Assembly: GCF_029167205.1 (NCBI RefSeq)
Contig: NZ_JARFPL010000003.1
Coordinates: forward strand, 1-64,000
Origin: Methanocrinis alkalitolerans
GTDB taxonomy: Archaea > Halobacteriota > Methanosarcinia > Methanotrichales > Methanotrichaceae
DNA: 64,000 nt
Direction of reading: 5' to 3'
Shown: positions 59,906 through 64,000 of the stretch, one piece after another
How positions within the stretch are numbered: the stretch's first letter is position 1
How the letters are laid out: the number at the start of each line of letters is the position of its first letter
Translations under genes and position numbers: made by a program
Notes under the pieces: model-generated
Databases searched by the model: none
Told to the model about the DNA's origin: nothing
Seen by the model: the letters and a program-made list of their open reading frames with translations, nothing else

Positions 59906-62900
59906 TTGCATATCAAGGAGATAGAGCTCGTAAACTTCAAGTCCTTCGGCAGGAAGGTAGTGATACCCCTCGAGAACGATTTCGTCGCAGTCACCGGCCC
60001 CAACGGCAGCGGCAAGTCGAACGTCGTCGACGCCCTCCTCTTCGCCCTATCCCTCTCCTCCAGCAGGGCGATGAGGGCCGAGAGGCTCCCCGACCTGATT
60101 TATCACGGCGACAACGGCAAAAACCCCGACTTCGCCCAGGTGACTGTCAAGTTCGACAACTCCAGCCGGACCATTCCGCTGGACGGGGACGTCCTCGAGA
60201 TAGCGAGGAAGGTCAGGCTGACCAAAAACAAGTACCAGAGCATCTACTATTTTAACGGCAACCCCTGCACCCAGACGGAGATCCATGACCACCTATCCCG
60301 AGCCGGGATCACCCCGGAAGGGTACAACGTGGTGATGCAGGGGGACGTCACCAGGATCATCGAGATGACCCCCCTCGAACGGAGGAGGATCGTCGACGAG
60401 ATAGCCGGCGTCGCCGAGTTCGACGAGAAGAAGAAGAAGGCCCTGGAGGAGCTGGAGGTGGTGAGGGAGAGGATCGACCGGGGTGACGTCATCCTGGTGG
60501 AGGTGGAGTCCCAGCTATCGAGGCTCGCCGAGGAGAGGGATAGGGCCCTCGCCTACCAGGCCCATCGAGAGGAGAAACGGCGGATGGAGGCCTTCCTCCT
60601 CCTGGCGAAGCTGAAGGAGGCCGAATCCGACCTCGCAGATCTGGAGAGGGAGGGGCTCGAGCTTCAGGATAAGGAACGTCTCCTATCCGAGAGCCTCGAC
60701 CAGGAGAGGGCCGCCCACTCGGTCCTCGAGGGGGAGCTTCAAGAGCTGAACGCCGAGATCACATACAAAGGCGAGGACGAGCAGATCGAGGTCAAGCGGC
60801 GGATGGTGGAGGCGAAGGGGAGGATCGAGGCCGACGAGAGCAGGATCGAGATGGCCGAGGCCGAGATCGCCGAGATCGAGGCTGAACAGAGGTCCGACTA
60901 CCTGGAGGCGGACAGGATCGGCCGAGAGGCGGAGGTCCTCGCCGAGGAGATCCGGGACGGTTCCATCAGGAAGGCGAGCATCCTCGCCGAGGTAGCCGAG
61001 AGGGAGGAGTCCCTCCAGGGCTACAGGGACGAGATCGCCAGGGCCGACGCGCGGTACTCAGGTCTGAGAGACGAGCTCGCCTCCGTCAAGAGGGATGTGG
61101 AGGAGACGAAGTCGAGGGCGTCAGACCTGATGAGGGAGAGGGACCGCCACCTGGACGCCGCCAGGAGGAGGTCGATCGAGCGGGAGGAGGCGGCGATGGA
61201 GATCGCCGAGGCGAAGGAGACGGCTTCCGCCCTCCAGAGGGAGAAGGAGAGGATAGGGGGGGAGCAGGAGGGGATCGAGGAGAGGATATCGGATATCGAA
61301 GAGGAGAGGGACGACCTCGACTCCGCGCGGATATCGATAAGGAGGGAGATGGCCGCCGTCGACGAGAAGCTCCAGAGGCTCCAGATGGAGAGAGCGAGGG
61401 CCGAGGCGAGCCTCCGGTCCGCCGGGGAGGGGTCTGGCTACAGCAGGGCTGTGGAGGCGATCAGGTCCGCCATAAGCCGCGGCCAGCTATCGGGGCTCTA
61501 CGGTACCATCGCCGAGCTCGGGGACGTCTCTTCCGTCCACTCCACCGCACTGGAGGTGGCGGCAGGCGCGAGGCTCCAGAGCATCGTCGCCGAGACCGAC
61601 GGAGACGCGGCCCAGGCGATCGAGGGGCTCAAGAGGTCGAAGGCCGGGAGGGCTACATTCCTCCCCCTCAACAAGATGCCTATGGGCAACCCACCGCCTC
61701 CGCCCCAAGAGGATGGGGTCGTCGACTACGCCATAAACCTCGTCGAGTTCGAACCCCGTTTCCACCCCGCCTTCTGGAGCGTCTTCAGGGAGACCCTGGT
61801 GGTGAAAGACCTGAATACGGCGAGAAGGCTGATGGGCCGCTATCGTATGGTGACCCTGGAGGGGGACCTGGTGGAGAAGGGCGGCGCCATGACGGGAGGC
61901 CACTTCAAGTCGAGGCTGAAGTTCGCCGCCGACGAGCGGCAGAGGCTGGAGGATGCGAATAGGATGGTCGTCGCAGCCCAGGCCGAGAGGGAGGCTCTCA
62001 TCGAGAGGCTCGACCGGGTCGAGGGGGAGGTCTCAGCCGTCCGGAGGAATGCCGAAGAGCTGGGCAGGGATCTCTCGCGGATCGAGGTCCGGACCGAGGA
62101 GATCGAGTCCCAGATGATCAGGCTCGAAAGGCTCGTCCAGGATAGGGAGACGAGGCTCGCAGAGATGACCGCCGACGCCGCCGGCGTGAGGGAGAAGCTC
62201 GACTCCCTGGAAGGGAAGATCCGGGAGGTGGAGGCGGAGTCGAGGGGTCACCAGGAGCGGGCCGAAGAGCTCGAGAGGGCTCTATCCGGCTCGGAGATCC
62301 CGGAGATATCGGCCCTCGCCGACGGCCTCGAGGCCGAGATCAGGGGACTTGAGCGGAAGTCCTCCGAGATCGAGGCAGAGATCACCGGCCACCGGCTGAG
62401 GCGGGAGAGCTGCGTTGCCCGGAAGGCAGAGCTCGCCAAAAGGAAAGAGTCCCGGGAAGAGAAGAAGAGGGCTGCGGCGGAGAAGAAGAGGGCTGCGGCC
62501 GAGAGGGTCGTCGAGGCGAAGGCCGCCCTCGTCGAGCTGGCCCGAAAGGAGAGGGAGATCGAGGAAGAGCTCTCCGGCCTCAAGGGCGAACGAAGCCGGC
62601 TCCTCGACAGGGTCGCAGCCCAGGGGAGGGCGGTGGACTCCATCGAACGGGAGGTGGACCGGGTCCGGGCCCGGATGGCGGCGGCCGAAGGCGCAGCCCG
62701 TGAGATCAGATCTTCTGCCGAAGGTCTCAGGGCCGAGATTGAGGGGTTCGGGATCGACGTCTCTGAGGACCCCCCCAAGAGCCAGACGATAATCCGGAAG
62801 ATCAACGCCCTGGAGAGGTCCATGGAGGAGCTGGAGCCGGTGAATATGCTGGCCATCGAGGAGTACGACCGGGTCTTCGATCGGATGGAGACCCTCAGGG

Positions 62901-63421
62901 AGAGGAGAGAGACGCTCCAGAGGGAGAGGGAAGATCTCCTGGCGAAGCTCGACCGGTACGAGGAGATGAAGCGTGAGACGTTCATGGCGGCCTTCAATGG
63001 GATCAACGAGAACTTCAGAGATACGTTCCACGCCCTCTCCGACGGTGAGGGGGAGCTCATTCTCGAGAACGAGGACGACCCCCTCAGCGGCGGGATGACG
63101 ATCAGGGCCCGGCCCGCCCGGAAGGCATTCCACAGGCTGGAGGCGATGTCCGGGGGGGAGAAGAGCCTCACAGCCCTCTCCTTCATATTCGCCATCCAGA
63201 GGTTTAGGCCCGCCCCCTTCTACGCCCTGGACGAGATCGACATGTTCCTGGACGGGGCGAACGTCGAGAGGGTGGCGAAGCTGATCAAGGGCATAGCCCA
63301 GACCGCCCAGTTCATAGTCGTCTCTTTGCGAAAGCCCATGATCCAGGAGGCGAAGTACATAGTAGGGGTGACGATGCAGGAGAACAATATATCTACCGTG
63401 ACGGGGGTCTGCCTCAATTGA
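59906..63421 (+). CDS. smc: Chromosome segregation protein SMC
   Basis: A full-length SMC of 1171 residues. Walker A GPNGSGKSN (31-39), long coiled coils (~170-500 and ~680-1010), a hinge (~510-670, GLYGTIAELGDVSSVHSTAL and VVDYAINLVEFEP), signature LEAMSGGEKSLTALSF and Walker B FYALDEIDMFLDGANV near the C-terminus. The dimer organises and segregates chromosomes with ScpA. The start is TTG 59906 at the conserved MHIKEIELVNFKSFG. It overlaps the scpA start by four bases. Confidence 0.98.
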   Translation: MHIKEIELVNFKSFGRKVVIPLENDFVAVTGPNGSGKSNVVDALLFALSLSSSRAMRAERLPDLIYHGDNGKNPDFAQVTVKFDNSSRTIPLDGDVLEIARKVRLTKNKYQSIYYFNGNPCTQTEIHDHLSRAGITPEGYNVVMQGDVTRIIEMTPLERRRIVDEIAGVAEFDEKKKKALEELEVVRERIDRGDVILVEVESQLSRLAEERDRALAYQAHREEKRRMEAFLLLAKLKEAESDLADLEREGLELQDKERLLSESLDQERAAHSVLEGELQELNAEITYKGEDEQIEVKRRMVEAKGRIEADESRIEMAEAEIAEIEAEQRSDYLEADRIGREAEVLAEEIRDGSIRKASILAEVAEREESLQGYRDEIARADARYSGLRDELASVKRDVEETKSRASDLMRERDRHLDAARRRSIEREEAAMEIAEAKETASALQREKERIGGEQEGIEERISDIEEERDDLDSARISIRREMAAVDEKLQRLQMERARAEASLRSAGEGSGYSRAVEAIRSAISRGQLSGLYGTIAELGDVSSVHSTALEVAAGARLQSIVAETDGDAAQAIEGLKRSKAGRATFLPLNKMPMGNPPPPPQEDGVVDYAINLVEFEPRFHPAFWSVFRETLVVKDLNTARRLMGRYRMVTLEGDLVEKGGAMTGGHFKSRLKFAADERQRLEDANRMVVAAQAEREALIERLDRVEGEVSAVRRNAEELGRDLSRIEVRTEEIESQMIRLERLVQDRETRLAEMTADAAGVREKLDSLEGKIREVEAESRGHQERAEELERALSGSEIPEISALADGLEAEIRGLERKSSEIEAEITGHRLRRESCVARKAELAKRKESREEKKRAAAEKKRAAAERVVEAKAALVELARKEREIEEELSGLKGERSRLLDRVAAQGRAVDSIEREVDRVRARMAAAEGAAREIRSSAEGLRAEIEGFGIDVSEDPPKSQTIIRKINALERSMEELEPVNMLAIEEYDRVFDRMETLRERRETLQREREDLLAKLDRYEEMKRETFMAAFNGINENFRDTFHALSDGEGELILENEDDPLSGGMTIRARPARKAFHRLEAMSGGEKSLTALSFIFAIQRFRPAPFYALDEIDMFLDGANVERVAKLIKGIAQTAQFIVVSLRKPMIQEAKYIVGVTMQENNISTVTGVCLN

Positions 63422-64000
63422 GCGACGTCGAAGTCCTGGAGGTTTCGCAGACCTTCGGCCTGGAGCCGGACCCCGTCCAGGTCCTTTTGGACCTGGCGAG
63501 GCGGGGGGAGATCGACCCCTGGGACGTGGACCTCTCATCGGTGACTGAGAAATTCTTGGAGCAGATCGAGGCCCTGGGGGATAGAGACCTTCCGGCCCTG
63601 GGAAGAACCCTCCTATACGCCAGCATACTCCTCCGGATGAAGTCCGATTCCATCGAGGGAGATGAGGATGAGGCCGAAGACGACCTCTTCGACGACCTCG
63701 ACGACGGACCGATATACAGGCGGCGGCGGGTCGAAGGGCTTCCCGCCCCTCCCATCAGGAGGAGGACTAAGAGGCCCGTCACCCTGGAGGAGCTGATATA
63801 CGAGCTTAAGAGGGCGGAGGTCGTCGCCGAGAGGAAGGTGGTGAGGGTGAGGGAGAAGCCCGAGCCGACGGTGGAGGAGGCGATGGAGCGGGCCCACGAG
63901 GAGGGGATCGAGGACCGGATCAGGGCCCTCCGGGGTGTGGTCTTCGAGAGGCTGGAGGCCGCGGACCGGATCTCCTTCTCGGATATAGCCGGCGACGTCC
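63418..64000 (+). CDS. scpA: Segregation and condensation protein A (partial, runs off the window)
   Basis: TTG 63418 overlaps the smc stop (TTGA). The product begins SDVEVLEVSQTFGLEPDPVQ, followed by LLDLARRGEIDPWDVDLSSV and FLEQIEALGDRDLPALGRTL, then LLRMKSDSIEGDEDE: the N-terminal ScpA pattern that binds the SMC head. At least 194 codons are inside the window without a stop. ScpA is the kleisin closing the SMC ring; translational coupling gives matched amounts. Confidence 0.9.
   Translation, partial: MSDVEVLEVSQTFGLEPDPVQVLLDLARRGEIDPWDVDLSSVTEKFLEQIEALGDRDLPALGRTLLYASILLRMKSDSIEGDEDEAEDDLFDDLDDGPIYRRRRVEGLPAPPIRRRTKRPVTLEELIYELKRAEVVAERKVVRVREKPEPTVEEAMERAHEEGIEDRIRALRGVVFERLEAADRISFSDIAGDV

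Noticed and set aside
62282..63538. Minus-strand frame of 418 codons
   Set aside because: Antisense to the C-terminal coiled coil and head of SMC.

Overview
The window is GC-rich archaeal DNA from an acetoclastic-type methanogen. It carries the methyl-coenzyme M reductase operon (mcrB-D-G-A), the Mmp10 radical SAM enzyme that modifies McrA, a fused formaldehyde-activating enzyme/hexulose-phosphate synthase, archaeal Pelota, presenilin-type protease, TRAM protein and TtuA-like tRNA thiolase, plus archaeal TATA promoters. High GC, an mcr operon without mcrC and many secreted cell-surface proteins suggest a Methanothrix/Methanocrinis-like member of the Methanosarcinales. That taxonomic call is an inference.

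Bases 1-4500 look like a mobile or defence island. They hold a phage-type DUF4417 protein, an AAA ATPase overlapping a DUF4276 gene, and a gene whose first ~38 codons look like the start of a type I restriction methyltransferase (HsdM) joined to a von Willebrand A domain. The last two loci share a related ~50-base promoter/leader. Bases 4500-11000 are housekeeping: a GXGXG protein, a DUF373 membrane protein, thiC, an alkaline-phosphatase-superfamily enzyme and fae-hps. Bases 11200-19100 are rich in exported proteins: a DNRLRE/CBM96 protein, a NosD-like beta-helix, a double rhodanese, a subtilase, and a metal-chelate binding protein with an EF-hand/dockerin-like insert.

Bases 19175-22400 hold a 117-bp miniature inverted-repeat element (MITE), a site-2 protease with CBS domains and a TraB-family protein. 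Bases 22400-27110 encode a NuoE / NuoF / (NuoG-N-terminus + FrhB) set beside F420H2:NADP oxidoreductase. This looks like an uncharacterised soluble F420-NAD(P)(-ferredoxin) electron-transfer complex and is the most interesting metabolic system here. A minus-strand run follows (valS, cyaB-like, presenilin protease, zinc ribbon, trm1), then tsr3, hsp20 and ribBA.

A solitary TnpB element (35.7-37.0 kb) has inserted at the 3' end of a small secreted-protein gene. A second copy of the same MITE, in opposite orientation and with its own 8-bp target duplication, lies at 38.0 kb. Bases 38300-46500 contain a TRAM protein, small unknown proteins, a thioesterase, a GNAT, a HTH protein, a likely free-standing small RNA gene (41.1 kb), a CDP-alcohol phosphatidyltransferase, an aminotransferase/Lrp pair, tRNA-Thr, ttuA-like, pelota, tRNA-Asn and a CAU tRNA.

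topA and the mcr operon occupy 46.5-53.7 kb. Downstream lie DUF134, a truncated B12-binding/radical SAM gene coupled to mmp10, an acylphosphatase fused to a heptad-repeat coiled coil, a SPASM radical SAM enzyme and a Na+/Ca2+ exchanger. smc overlaps scpA, which starts with TTG and runs off the window end.
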